NCBI RefSeq assembly: GCF_037023755.1
Contig: NZ_CP146100.1
Span: 1,118,501 to 1,182,500, forward strand
DNA: 64,000 bases
Origin: Saccharopolyspora sp. SCSIO 74807
GTDB lineage: Bacteria > Actinomycetota > Actinomycetes > Mycobacteriales > Pseudonocardiaceae
Direction: 5' to 3'
The notes beneath the pieces were generated by a model. The model was given only the letters and a program-made list of their open reading frames with translations, did not search any database and was not told the origin of the DNA. Of the stretch, positions 49,371 through 59,365 are shown one piece after another. Positions within the stretch are counted from its first letter, which is position 1, and each line of letters begins with the position of its first letter. Both the position numbers and the translations under genes were made by a program.

Positions 49371-49421
49371 GAGCGAACGGACCGTTGGTCCGGCTAGACC
49401 GGGCGAACAGTCCGTTCGCTC
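49371..49421. repeat. 51-bp palindromic element, copy 5
   Basis: Arms GAGCGAACGGACCG (left) and CAGTCCGTTCGCTC (right), centre TTGGTCCGGCTAGACCGGGC. It ends 52 bp before the photolyase stop, completing a palindrome-box-palindrome array of about 170 bp. Confidence 0.9.
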
Positions 49422-49473
49422 GCTGCGAATGCAGAGTTCGGGGGAGCTCGGGCGGGCGCGTCGGGCGCGCCGG

Positions 49474-50856
49474 TCAGGTCTTGATCTCGCCGTAGCGGGC
49501 CAGGGACTCCTGGCGTTCGTGGTGGTGCTCGACGATCGGGCCGGGATAGCCGTTCGGCGGCCCGTCGGGCAGTTTCCACGGCTCGTGCGTCGACTTGGCG
49601 CTGAGCCCGCGCAGTTCCGGGACGAACTCGCGCACGTAGGCGCCGTCCGGGTCGAACCTCGTGCCCTGGGTGATCGGGTTGAAGATCCGGAAGTACGGCG
49701 CCGCGTCGGTGCCCGTCCCGGCCGCCCACTGCCAGCCGTGCTGGTTCGAGGCCAGGTCCCCGTCGACCAGGTGCCGCATGAAGTGCCGGGCGCCCCACCA
49801 CCACGGCAGGTGCAGGTCTTTGACCAGGAAACTCGCCACCACCATGCGAATCCGGTTGTGCATCCACCCGACCGCGAGCAGCTGCCGCATCCCGGCGTCG
49901 ACCACGGGGAATCCGGTGCGTCCGGCGCACCACGCCTCGAACCGCTCCCAGGCGTCGGCGCCGGTGTCCAGCCGCATCCGATCGAACCGCGCGTCGAAGT
50001 TGCGCCGCGCGCTTTCCGGCCAGTGCCACAGCACATCGGCGTAGAACTCGCGGAACGCCAGCTCGTTGCGGTAGCTGTCGACGCCTTCGCCGCCGCGCCC
50101 GTCCAGATCAGCCAGCAGCGTCCGCGGGTGCACGCACCCCCAGCGCAGGTACGGCGACATCCGGCTCGTCCCGGCGTGGTCCGGGCGGTCCCGGTCCCGC
50201 TCGTATTCGTGCACAGTGGACTTGAGGAATTCCCGCCAGCGCTTCTTCGCCGCGGACTCCCCCGCAGGCGGCAGCACCAGTTCGCCGAGTTCCTCGTCGT
50301 CCGGGATCGGCACCGCACCTACCCGGCGCGGCAGCGTCCAGTCCGCAGCGGACGCGCTCGTGCGGGCGGGCTTCGGGCGGCCGTGCTCGTCCCATGCGCG
50401 GCGGAACGGCGTGAACACCTTGTACGGCGCGCCGTCCCGCTTGGTGATCCGGCCAGGGGTGACCGCGTACGGCGAACCGGTCGGCACCCACTCGACATCG
50501 GCTCCCAGCGCTTCCCGGCCCCGCAGCGCTTCCCGGACCCGCTCATCGCGGCGGCGTCCGTACGGCCCGGTGTCGGCGGAGACGTGCACGCTGCTCGCGC
50601 CCGTCCGCTCGGCCAGTTCCGGCACCACCCGCTCCGGCTCACCGCGCAGCACCAGCAACTTCCCGCCGAGCTGCTCGTCGAGTTCCCGCAGGCACCGGTA
50701 CAGGAACGTGCGGCGCGCAGGCCCTGACGGCCCGAGCAGCGCCTCGTCCAGCACGAACAACCCGATCACCGGGCCGCGGCGGGCCGCTTCCTGCAACGCC
50801 GGGTGATCACCGAGGCGTAGGTCGCGGCGGAACCACAGAATCGCGGGTGCGCTCAT
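49474..50856 (-). CDS. phr: deoxyribodipyrimidine photolyase / cryptochrome family protein
   Basis: Light-driven repair of UV pyrimidine dimers using FAD. 460 residues, class I size. N-terminal antenna domain starts APAILWFRRDLRLGDHPAL. FAD-binding domain: GTSRMSPYLRWGCVHPR, RNELAFREFYADVLW, FPVVDAGMRQLLAVGWMHNR, WWGARHFMRHLVDGDLASNQ, then GWQWAAGTGTDAAPYFRIF. The Asn-rich and Trp-rich FAD site is complete. CPD photolyase is the best guess; cryptochrome signalling cannot be excluded from sequence. Confidence 0.94.
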   Translation of the reverse strand: MSAPAILWFRRDLRLGDHPALQEAARRGPVIGLFVLDEALLGPSGPARRTFLYRCLRELDEQLGGKLLVLRGEPERVVPELAERTGASSVHVSADTGPYGRRRDERVREALRGREALGADVEWVPTGSPYAVTPGRITKRDGAPYKVFTPFRRAWDEHGRPKPARTSASAADWTLPRRVGAVPIPDDEELGELVLPPAGESAAKKRWREFLKSTVHEYERDRDRPDHAGTSRMSPYLRWGCVHPRTLLADLDGRGGEGVDSYRNELAFREFYADVLWHWPESARRNFDARFDRMRLDTGADAWERFEAWCAGRTGFPVVDAGMRQLLAVGWMHNRIRMVVASFLVKDLHLPWWWGARHFMRHLVDGDLASNQHGWQWAAGTGTDAAPYFRIFNPITQGTRFDPDGAYVREFVPELRGLSAKSTHEPWKLPDGPPNGYPGPIVEHHHERQESLARYGEIKT

Positions 50857-50883
50857 GCCCGGACCATACGGCCGCGAACGCGA

Positions 50884-50921
50884 AACGGCCCCGTCACCGG
50901 CCGATGGCCGGTCCGGGGCCT
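50884..50921 (-). terminator. terminator after gltA
   Basis: GGCCCCG (50888-50894) pairs with CGGGGCC (50914-50920) with an inner ACCGGCC/GGCCGGT stem; the minus strand continues GTTTCGCG. It lies 23 bp after the gltA stop. Confidence 0.75.
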
Positions 50922-50943
50922 GCCCGACGATTCAGAGCTCGAT

Positions 50944-52245
<1,302 letters not shown>

Positions 52246-52622
52246 TCGGGAACCTCTCGCGCTCGTGAATGGGGTGGTGAGCCATCCGCGGCGACGCGCG
52301 CACCTCCCCGGCGCGGCAGCGTGGTCGGGCGAAGCGTCGGCCGGGGTCTTCCGGACCGCCGCAGCACCACCCCGTTGGGGTCCTGTCAGTTGTCACGCTA
52401 GACCGCTGCAGGCCCCTCGCGCAGCAATCGTGTTAGCCCTTTTGGGCAGGTGGGACCACGATCACATCGTTGATCGGGCCGGATGCTGCCACCCCCTTCG
52501 GCCGGTTGACGCAGCGGCCGATCCGGACGGACCGGGCGGGGCGAACCAGCCTGATCACCGTCCGGAACCGGCGCCCGCGCCGGTGTGCACCCAACGCGTC
52601 GGAAAGCTCCCGACCAAGATCG
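52246..52622. other. 377-bp intergenic region upstream of gltA
   Basis: Between two leftward genes; it should contain the gltA promoter. CAATCGTGTTAGCCCTTTTGG near 52425 is the AT-richest part and CACGATCACATCGTTGATCG near 52455 has short dyads. No gene was recognised. Confidence 0.45.
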
Positions 52623-53558
52623 TCAGCGGTCCAGTTCGGCGGCCGTCGGCGGCTCGGCCCCCGGACGCGAGACGGTGATCGCGGCGGCGCGGGCAGCGAA
52701 CCCGAGCCCCTCCCGCCACTGCTCGGGAGTGAGCTCGCGCAGCGCCTCCGGACTCAACGCACCGTTGCGGTGCAGCCACGCGAGCAACGCCGCGTGCACC
52801 GTGTCACCGGCGCCGATCGTGTCGGCGACTTCGGCCCGCACGCCCGCGACCTCGACCGGCGCACCGTCACCGACCAGCACGGAAATCCCGTCCGCACCAC
52901 GGGTCAGCACCACTCCCGCGGGTCCGGCCTGCTGCCAGCGGCGCAGCGCCGCGTCCAGGTCCTGCCCGCCGGCCAGCCACTCGGCGTCCTCCACCGACAG
53001 CTTCAGCAGGTGCACCGAGGGCAGCCAGCTCTCGAACCGCTCGCGGTAGGCGTCCGGGTCGGTGATCAGGTCGGCGCGGATGTTCGGGTCCAGTGCCACG
53101 AACCGGCCGCGGGCGACCTCCCGGAACAGCGCCTGCTCGTAGACCGTCGCGGAGGGCTCCAGCACCATGCCGAGCGTGCCGAACGAGACGGCGGTGACCT
53201 CGTCCGGGAGCGGCCCGCTGTCGGCCACCAGCCGCGCTGCGGTCTCGGCGGTGTGGAAGACGTAGCGCGCCGAGCCGTCCTCGCTCAGCCCCACCACCGC
53301 CAGCGTCGTCGGCTCCGGCCCGCGCTGCACCAGGTCGGTGCGCACGCCGGACTCGACCAGCCGGTCCACCAGCTTCTCGCCGAACTGGTCGGTGGAGAGC
53401 TTCGCGTAGAAGGCGGTGGGCACCTGGAGGCGACCGAGCGCGATCGCGACGTTGTACGGCCCGCCGCCGAGCCGCGGGTGCAGCGGCCCCAGCTCGCCGC
53501 CGGGAGTGCCTGCGTCCGGGACGAGGTCGACGAGGGCTTCTCCGCCGATGACGATCAC
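52623..53558 (-). CDS. PfkB-family sugar kinase, fructokinase-like
   Basis: 311 residues; GTG at 53558 follows GGAGGAAAC. N-terminal motif VIGGEALVDLVP with GGGPYNVAIALGRL (PfkB signature 1) and C-terminal ADTIGAGDTVHAALL (signature 2, with the catalytic Asp). Substrate-lid region TAFYAKLSTDQFGEKL. The closest match from memory is fructokinase; ribokinase or other hexose kinases are possible. No transporter or sugar regulator sits next to it. Confidence 0.88.
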   Translation of the reverse strand: MIVIGGEALVDLVPDAGTPGGELGPLHPRLGGGPYNVAIALGRLQVPTAFYAKLSTDQFGEKLVDRLVESGVRTDLVQRGPEPTTLAVVGLSEDGSARYVFHTAETAARLVADSGPLPDEVTAVSFGTLGMVLEPSATVYEQALFREVARGRFVALDPNIRADLITDPDAYRERFESWLPSVHLLKLSVEDAEWLAGGQDLDAALRRWQQAGPAGVVLTRGADGISVLVGDGAPVEVAGVRAEVADTIGAGDTVHAALLAWLHRNGALSPEALRELTPEQWREGLGFAARAAAITVSRPGAEPPTAAELDR

Positions 53559-53691
53559 GTTTCCTCCGTGCTGCCGTTGCTCTGGGCTGGCTTGCTTTCG
53601 GGCTGCTTCGCTGTGGGTTGTCCGCCGCGGGCCGCGCTGCTGCGCTACCGGCCAGTCTGGCTTGCGCCGAACCGGGAGATCCCCGGGACGT

Positions 53692-54366
53692 TCAGGCACC
53701 CGCTTCGGGCGGGTCGATCCGCGGGTTCGCCGCACCGGGTTCGGACAGGCCGCCGAGCAGGAAGCGGGACAGCTCCGCGAACGCCTCCGCGTCGGACAGG
53801 CCGGTCCGCTCGGCGATCTCGCCGCGCTGAATCGCTCCGATGGTGCTGCCGACCAGCTCCGCGACGAACGCGGCGTGCACCTCGCGGAACACGCCTTCGC
53901 GCACGCCGTCGCGGATGTAGCCGCGCACGTGCTCGGCGGCGGCTCGCGCGTTGGCCTCGTAGCTGGCGCGCGTCGCCGGGTTGGCGGCCATGTCCGCCAT
54001 GAACTGGCGCGAAGCCGGGCGCAGCCGTTCCGCCGCGGCGTCGAGGTAGGTGCGCATCCTGCTGCGCACGTCGGCGGCGTCGGCCACGGCGCGTTCGATT
54101 CCCGCGGTGGCGGTCTTGAAGAAGTGCCCCACGACCCGCACCGCCAGCTGCTCCTTGCTGCCCGCGAGCGTGTACAGCGTCGACTTCGAGCAGTGCAGGT
54201 GCGCGGCCAGGTCGTCGAGGGTGAAGTGCGCGAACCCCTCCGCGAGGAACAGCTCGCAGAGCCGGTCCAACAGCTGCGCACGGCGTTGCGCTCGCGATCC
54301 GGACCGCGCGACGCCGGACGTGCGCGTCCCGCCGGGGCTGCGCACGCCCGGATCGGAGGTGGTCAT
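53692..54366 (-). CDS. TetR-family regulator, probable repressor of the divergent acyl-CoA dehydrogenase
   Basis: 224 residues; ATG at 54366. HTH at about 30-75: LLDRLCELFLAEGFAHFTL, DDLAAHLHCSKSTLYTLAGS. The C-terminal ligand domain is helical (VRVVGHFFKTATAGIERAVA, AHVRGYIRDGVREGVFREV). It is divergent from an acyl-CoA dehydrogenase gene; acyl-CoA or fatty acid ligands are a sensible guess. Confidence 0.9.
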   Translation of the reverse strand: MTTSDPGVRSPGGTRTSGVARSGSRAQRRAQLLDRLCELFLAEGFAHFTLDDLAAHLHCSKSTLYTLAGSKEQLAVRVVGHFFKTATAGIERAVADAADVRSRMRTYLDAAAERLRPASRQFMADMAANPATRASYEANARAAAEHVRGYIRDGVREGVFREVHAAFVAELVGSTIGAIQRGEIAERTGLSDAEAFAELSRFLLGGLSEPGAANPRIDPPEAGA

Positions 54367-54552
54367 GCGCCGAGACTGCCACAGCCGGGCCGCAAGCCCG
54401 GTTGGAGGGGCAATTTCCAGCTGTGCCGCGGGCTGGTGCGCGCACGACGGCATCAGTACTCTGATTGATCCTATAGTACCCAGCGGAGTACCTGAAGATT
54501 TTTCGAGCCAGGGCTCGGACCGCGTGCTCCGCCGAGCACCAGGAGCTGCGCC
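54367..54552. promoter_or_regulatory. TetR / acyl-CoA dehydrogenase divergent region
   Basis: 186 bp. An AT-rich core at 54452-54495 contains three AGTAC words: CAGTACTCTG (54454), TATAGTACCC (54472) and GGAGTACCTG (54485), the last two as a 13-bp-spaced direct repeat and the first two as an imperfect inverted pair. TTGATCCTATAGT could provide -10 sequence. These are candidate operator half-sites. Confidence 0.5.
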
Positions 54553-55698
54553 ATGCCCGTCGACCGCCTGCTGCCCAGCACCGAAGCCGCCGACCTCATC
54601 GCGCTCACCCGCGACATCGCCCGGGACGAACTCGCGCCCGCCGCGGCCGGAGCCGAGCAGCGCGCGGACTTCCCGCGCAAAGCGTTCCGGCTGCTCGGCT
54701 CCTCCGGGCTGTTGGGGCTGCCCTACGCCGAAGAACACGGCGGAGGCGGCCAGCCGTACGAGGTCTACCTCCAGGTGCTCGAAGAACTCAGCAGCGCCTG
54801 GATGACCGTCGGCGTCGGGCTGTCGGTGCACACCATGTCCTGCTACCCGCTGGCCCGCTACGGCACCGATGCGCAGCGCGAACGGTGGCTACCGAAAATG
54901 CTCGGCGGCGAGCTGCTGGGTGGCTACGCGCTGTCCGAGGCGCACGCCGGCTCGGACGCGGCCGCGCTCAGCACCCGCGCCGAACGCGACGGCGACGACT
55001 ACACCGTCACCGGCACCAAGACGTGGATCACCCACGGCGGCGTCGCGGACTACTACGCGCTGATGGCGCGCACCTCCGACGAAGGACCGCGCGGCATCAC
55101 GTGCCTGCTGGTCGACGGGCGCACCGAAGGACTTTCCGCCGCCCCGCCGGAGCACAAGATGGGGCTGACCGGATCGCCCACCACCGAGCTGCGGTTCGAG
55201 GGCGCGCGGGTGCCCGCCGAGCGGCGGATCGGCGCCGAGGGGCAAGGGCTCGCGATCGCGCTGGACGCGCTGGACTCCGGGCGGCTCGGCATCGCCGCCT
55301 GCGCGGTCGGGCTCGCGCAGGCGGCGCTGGACCTGGCCGTGGACTACGCCGGGCAGCGGCAGCAGTTCGGCAAGCCGATCATCGATTTCCAAGGCGTGGA
55401 GTTCCTGCTCGCCGACATGGCCGCCGCCGTGCACTCCGCCCGCTCGGCCTACCTGGACGGGGCGCGGCGGCGCGACGCAGGCAAACCGTTCGGGATGCAG
55501 TCATCGATGGCCAAGCTGCTCGCCACCGATGCGGCGATGCGAGTGACCACCGACGCGGTGCAGGTGCTCGGCGGCGCCGGCTACACCACGGACTTCGCCG
55601 CCGAGCGCTACATGCGGGAGGCGAAGGTCCTGCAGATCTTCGAGGGCACCAACCAGATCCAGCGGATGCTCATCGCCCGGCACCTCGCCGACGCCTGA
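54553..55698 (+). CDS. acyl-CoA dehydrogenase
   Basis: FAD enzyme that oxidises acyl-CoA to enoyl-CoA. 381 residues. Conserved: LPYAEEHGGGG, YALSEAHAGSDAAAL (FAD/substrate site), TGTKTWITHGG, QQFGKPIIDFQGVEFLLADM, VQVLGGAGYTTDF and the catalytic Glu in QIFEGTNQIQRM. Short- or branched-chain specificity is likely from size but not provable. ATG at 54553 follows CAGGAGCTGC. Confidence 0.94.
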   Translation: MPVDRLLPSTEAADLIALTRDIARDELAPAAAGAEQRADFPRKAFRLLGSSGLLGLPYAEEHGGGGQPYEVYLQVLEELSSAWMTVGVGLSVHTMSCYPLARYGTDAQRERWLPKMLGGELLGGYALSEAHAGSDAAALSTRAERDGDDYTVTGTKTWITHGGVADYYALMARTSDEGPRGITCLLVDGRTEGLSAAPPEHKMGLTGSPTTELRFEGARVPAERRIGAEGQGLAIALDALDSGRLGIAACAVGLAQAALDLAVDYAGQRQQFGKPIIDFQGVEFLLADMAAAVHSARSAYLDGARRRDAGKPFGMQSSMAKLLATDAAMRVTTDAVQVLGGAGYTTDFAAERYMREAKVLQIFEGTNQIQRMLIARHLADA

Positions 55699-55767
55699 TG
55701 CTCATGTGCAGCGGTGCTGCCCTTCAGTGACGCGACCGGCCGCCCTGCCCCGTCCGAAGCGCGCGGC

Positions 55768-56070
55768 TCACTTCATGCGCCAGGTCGATGACCGAGGCCC
55801 TGGTTCGTCGACGATCCGGTACGTGTCACTGGTGAAAGCCGTGCCCTCCTCCTTCGCCATGTCCACGAGGTCATAGAGAACGGCCTCGATGGCGACCTCC
55901 GCGAGGAGCTTCCAGTAGTCATCGCTATCCGGGTCGAGGTCGCGCCCGCGTTCACGGACATCGAGTCGAATGGCGTCTTTGATCCGGTCCTCGTGGGAAC
56001 GCCCGAACGCCCAGTGAATCGTCCTGGCGTCCGGTACCCACCTATCGGATGGCTCCTGTCGATTCGACAT
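55768..56070 (-). CDS. hypothetical acidic protein (100 aa)
   Basis: Starts MSNRQEPSDRWVPDARTIHW. It is rich in acidic and basic residues (FGRSHEDRIKDAIRLDVRERG, split by prediction into two helices, then DPDSDDYWKLLAEVAIEAVL). No signal peptide, no membrane helix, no recognised family. It begins nine bases after the stop of a secreted-protein gene, so the two form an operon. GC content is visibly lower than the neighbours, with many A/T third positions. Confidence 0.7.
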   Translation of the reverse strand: MSNRQEPSDRWVPDARTIHWAFGRSHEDRIKDAIRLDVRERGRDLDPDSDDYWKLLAEVAIEAVLYDLVDMAKEEGTAFTSDTYRIVDEPGPRSSTWRMK

Positions 56071-56079
56071 CGGTCGATC

Positions 56080-56586
56080 CTATAGCCGCGGGACGACATA
56101 TGCCCGCGCCGTCGTGAAGGGGTTGAGATTGCTGTGCACAGGCGCCACGATCTCTCCGACAGCAGTCCCTTGGTAAGTACCCAACGCAGTCAGTTTGCTG
56201 GGGTCGTCCTCAAGCGGCGTGTAATAGGTGACCGTATCGCCGATCGGGACCACCTGCTGGAGCTCGGAATGCCCGACCGGGCGCGTCGGGGCATCCGACG
56301 GAAGACCGGGAAGACCGCCCTCCACGTAGAACATGTCGCCGGTGATCCGCACGGTCGGCGCCTCGGTACCAGCGCACTCGACCCGAGTTTTGAAGATCAC
56401 CGACTGGGCTCCTCGCGACCAGTGCGGGTTGTCGGACTTCATCTCGCACTCGCCGCCGCTGTACTTGAGGACGGTCGTCCGAGCCGCTGGGCCCGCAGGC
56501 TCAGTATCCGCCTGCGCTAAGCCGGGAAACGACATCGTAAGGGCAACAGCCGCGCCGAAGACGGCGATTCTTTTCAGCAAGAGCAC
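56080..56586 (-). CDS. secreted protein of unknown function (168 aa)
   Basis: GTG at 56586 gives a good signal peptide (LLLKRIAVFGAAVALTMSF, cleavage after AQA). Mature part about 140 residues with two Cys (GGECEMKSDNPH and RVECAGTEA), likely a disulfide, and beta-rich sequence (SVIFKTRVEC, PTVRITGDMFYVEGG, GDTVTYYTPL). The frame extends to 56685 but only the GTG makes sense of the signal peptide. It shares the lower GC of its neighbour at 55768. No family recognised. Confidence 0.72.
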   Translation of the reverse strand: MLLLKRIAVFGAAVALTMSFPGLAQADTEPAGPAARTTVLKYSGGECEMKSDNPHWSRGAQSVIFKTRVECAGTEAPTVRITGDMFYVEGGLPGLPSDAPTRPVGHSELQQVVPIGDTVTYYTPLEDDPSKLTALGTYQGTAVGEIVAPVHSNLNPFTTARAYVVPRL

Positions 56587-56717
56587 ATTCCCATCATCAT
56601 TGCGCCGATCCTGAGACCTGCCGCAACTTAACGACGCGCGCACCAGGAGGGGCGCGAATTCGGCGATGACACCCGAATGGCCCAACTAGTCTTACCGGGC
56701 ACGGCACCCGGCGGCCG

Positions 56718-57653
56718 TCAGAACGGGCGCAGGCCCCACTGGGCGATCCAGTTCTCCCCCGGTGGCAGCGCGATCAGGTCGATGCCGGAGTTCAACGCGT
56801 CCGGCGGGCAGGTCATCGGCTCGATCGCGACCGCGCGGCCGCGGCCGGGGAACTCGTCGGCCGTGTAGACCTGCACCCACTTGAACACCGGATCGGCCCA
56901 CAGCTCGACACCGTGCCCGGAAGGCGCGGTGAGCGAGTGCCGCACCAGCTCATCCGGATCGTCCGGCAGCGGCTCCGCACCGCCGAACGCGGTGTCCAGC
57001 AGCACCCCGGCGAGCCTGCGGCCGCGGCGGAACTCCTGCTCGTCCCCCTCCAGCGAACGCGGTGGGCGCACCGGCAGCAGCCGCTCCGGATCCACCGGCA
57101 GCACCGTCGCCGCGGCCAGTTTCAACGTGCAGTCGTCGGTCTCGGCCGAACCGGCCCGCGGGTACGGATGCACCCCGACGCCGAACGGGACGGCGCGGGC
57201 GCCCAGGTTCTCCACGGTGTGCGTGACGGTCAGCCCCGACTCGTCCAGCGCGTAGCCGATCGAGGTCAGCAGCGGCACCGGCCAGCCCGGCTGCACCGGG
57301 ACCATCGCGTGCAGCACGATCGTCGACTCCGCGTGCTCCACGACCGTCCACACCGTGTGCCGCAGCAGGCCGTGGATGGCGTTGTGCCGGTCCGGCTCGG
57401 TCAGCGCGAGCTGCTGCGGCTCGCGCTCCAGCACCCAGCGGCCGTCGGCGACGCGGTTCGGCCACGGCAACAGCACCCCACCCGCCGCGCCCGGCGGCAG
57501 CCGGTCCGGGTGGTAGCTCTCGGAGTACGCCACCCCGTCCACCTCGAACGCGCGCAGCGCCGCCCCGACCTCGGTAACCACCGCGCGGGCCGCGCCGTGC
57601 GCGATCTCGAACTGGCGGCCGGTCGCGGGAACTGGATCATTCACGCCGACCAC
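56718..57653 (-). CDS. galM: aldose 1-epimerase
   Basis: Mutarotase that interconverts alpha and beta aldoses. 311 residues. Catalytic His in NAIHGLLRHTVW and GVGVHPYPRAG, and the catalytic base Glu in AIEPMTCPPDALNSG; LPWPNRVADGRW is the substrate-side Arg segment. The shorter actinobacterial subtype (about 300 residues). Isolated from galT/galK genes. Confidence 0.92.
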   Translation of the reverse strand: MVGVNDPVPATGRQFEIAHGAARAVVTEVGAALRAFEVDGVAYSESYHPDRLPPGAAGGVLLPWPNRVADGRWVLEREPQQLALTEPDRHNAIHGLLRHTVWTVVEHAESTIVLHAMVPVQPGWPVPLLTSIGYALDESGLTVTHTVENLGARAVPFGVGVHPYPRAGSAETDDCTLKLAAATVLPVDPERLLPVRPPRSLEGDEQEFRRGRRLAGVLLDTAFGGAEPLPDDPDELVRHSLTAPSGHGVELWADPVFKWVQVYTADEFPGRGRAVAIEPMTCPPDALNSGIDLIALPPGENWIAQWGLRPF

Positions 57654-57686
57654 TCTAGAGCTTCCGGCGCCGCGGCGTGGCCGAAC

Positions 57687-57733
57687 GAAAGCCCCGTTCC
57701 CGCGCGGATTCCCGCGGCGGGAACGGGGCTTCG
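57687..57733 (-). terminator. hairpin after the APC permease gene
   Basis: AAGCCCCGTTCCCGC (57689-57703) pairs exactly with GCGGGAACGGGGCTT (57717-57731). On the minus strand it continues TCGTTCGG. It begins 14 bp after the permease stop, 33 bp before galM. Confidence 0.8.
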
Positions 57734-57746
57734 CGAAGGCTGCGGG

Positions 57747-59141
57747 CTACTTGTTCAACGCCTCCGGGTCGAACTCGACCCGTCCCACGATCAGCCGGTT
57801 GACCACCCAGAACACCACGCCGACCAGCAGCAGCAGTCCGCCGATCAGATATTCGTCGACCGGGCGGCCGGACAGCGGGCTGGCGAAGAACGCGCACAGG
57901 ATCGCGCCGAGCACCGGAACCCAGGTGGGTGCCTTGAAGTGCTCGTGCTCGACCTTCTCCCGGCGCAGCACCAAGACCGCGATGTTGACCACCGCGAACA
58001 CCGCGAGCAGCAGCAGCGAGGTGGTGCTGCCCAAGTCCTCGATGTTCAACGTGCTCACCAGCACCACCGCGAGCAAGCTGGTGAACAGGATCGCCACCCA
58101 CGGCGTCTGCCTGCTGCGGTGCACCCGGCCGAACGCCGAAGGGATGATCCGCTCGTTCGACATGCCGTACACGAGCCGGCTGGCCATCAGCATGTTCATC
58201 AAGGCGGTGTTGGTGACCGCGAACAGCGCGATGACGGAGAACAGGATGCCCGGGAACCACGGCGCCGCGGCCTCGACCACGAGCAGCAGCGGCGCGGAGG
58301 ACGCGGCGAGCTCATCGGTCGGCACCAGCGTGGACGTGATCACGGCGATCGCCAGGTAGATCGCGGCCGTGATGCCCAGGCCCAACAGCAGCGCGCGCGG
58401 GAACGTCTTGACGGGGTCGCGGGTCTCCTCGGCCATGTTCACCGAGTCCTCGAAACCGACCATCGCGAAGAACGCCAGCGCGGTCGCCGACGTGACGGCG
58501 AACAGCGGCGAGGAATCCGTGGAGAACTGGGTGAGCCTGCTCGGGTCGGGCTGCACGTTCGGGTCGGAGCTGCCCGCCAGCAGCGCGTAGGCGCCGAAGC
58601 CGATCACGATCACCAGCCCGGACAGCTCGATGAACGTCAGCACCACGTTCATCTTCACCGACTCGCCCACGCCCCGGAAGTTGATCAGGGCGAGCACGAT
58701 CAGGAACAACAGCCCGATGATCAGCGCGACGGGACTGCTGACCGGGAAGATCTCTTCCAGGTAGTCACCGCTGAACGCCTGCGCGGCCGACGAGGCCGAA
58801 GTGATGCCGGAGCACATCACCGCGAACGCGATCAGGAAGGTGATGAAGTGGACGCCGAACGCGCGGTGCACGTACAGCGGAGCGCCACCGGCCTTCGGGT
58901 ACTTGCCGACCAGTTCCAGGTAGCTGCACGCGGTCAGGAAGGCGACCACGAAAGCCACCACGAACGGGACCCACAACGCCCCGCCGACCTTGCCTGCGAC
59001 CTTGCCGGTCAGGGAGTACACGGTGGTGCCGAGGATGTCGCCCACCACGAAGAACAGCAGCAGTTTCGGCCCCATGACCCGTTTCAGGCCGGGCTGCGCA
59101 CCGTCCGGAGCCTCGCCTTGCTCGGTCGTGTCGTTCGCCAT
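57747..59141 (-). CDS. APC-superfamily amino acid permease
   Basis: 464 residues, 12 predicted helices. ATG at 59141 (MANDTTEQGEAPDGAQPGLK). The APC signature in helix 1 is LLLFFVVGDILGTTVYSLTG, where the usual G-x-G-I is DILGTT; helix 3 has LELVGKYPKAGGAPLYV; helix 6 has FFAMVGFEDSVNMAEETRDP. The protein ends in VEFDPEALNK. Substrate unknown; close relatives are annotated as APC permeases of amino acids or polyamines. Confidence 0.9.
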   Translation of the reverse strand: MANDTTEQGEAPDGAQPGLKRVMGPKLLLFFVVGDILGTTVYSLTGKVAGKVGGALWVPFVVAFVVAFLTACSYLELVGKYPKAGGAPLYVHRAFGVHFITFLIAFAVMCSGITSASSAAQAFSGDYLEEIFPVSSPVALIIGLLFLIVLALINFRGVGESVKMNVVLTFIELSGLVIVIGFGAYALLAGSSDPNVQPDPSRLTQFSTDSSPLFAVTSATALAFFAMVGFEDSVNMAEETRDPVKTFPRALLLGLGITAAIYLAIAVITSTLVPTDELAASSAPLLLVVEAAAPWFPGILFSVIALFAVTNTALMNMLMASRLVYGMSNERIIPSAFGRVHRSRQTPWVAILFTSLLAVVLVSTLNIEDLGSTTSLLLLAVFAVVNIAVLVLRREKVEHEHFKAPTWVPVLGAILCAFFASPLSGRPVDEYLIGGLLLLVGVVFWVVNRLIVGRVEFDPEALNK

Positions 59142-59365
59142 GGCAGGAGAGTGTGCCCGCCGCGTCCAGGCGATCTTGTGGCGGCCCTGCGGAACGCGCT
59201 GCCACCGCGCGGCGCCGGGCTGGTGCGAACGGCGCAGCGGACTCCGCGAATCCGGGTTTCCCGCCGTCTCGCGGGCACCCGGAAGCAACGCGATCGGAAG
59301 AGTCACCGGGCGAAACCGAGTCCGTTCCGTCACCGCTGGAGGCAGGTACTGCTCCGTTCCGGTGG

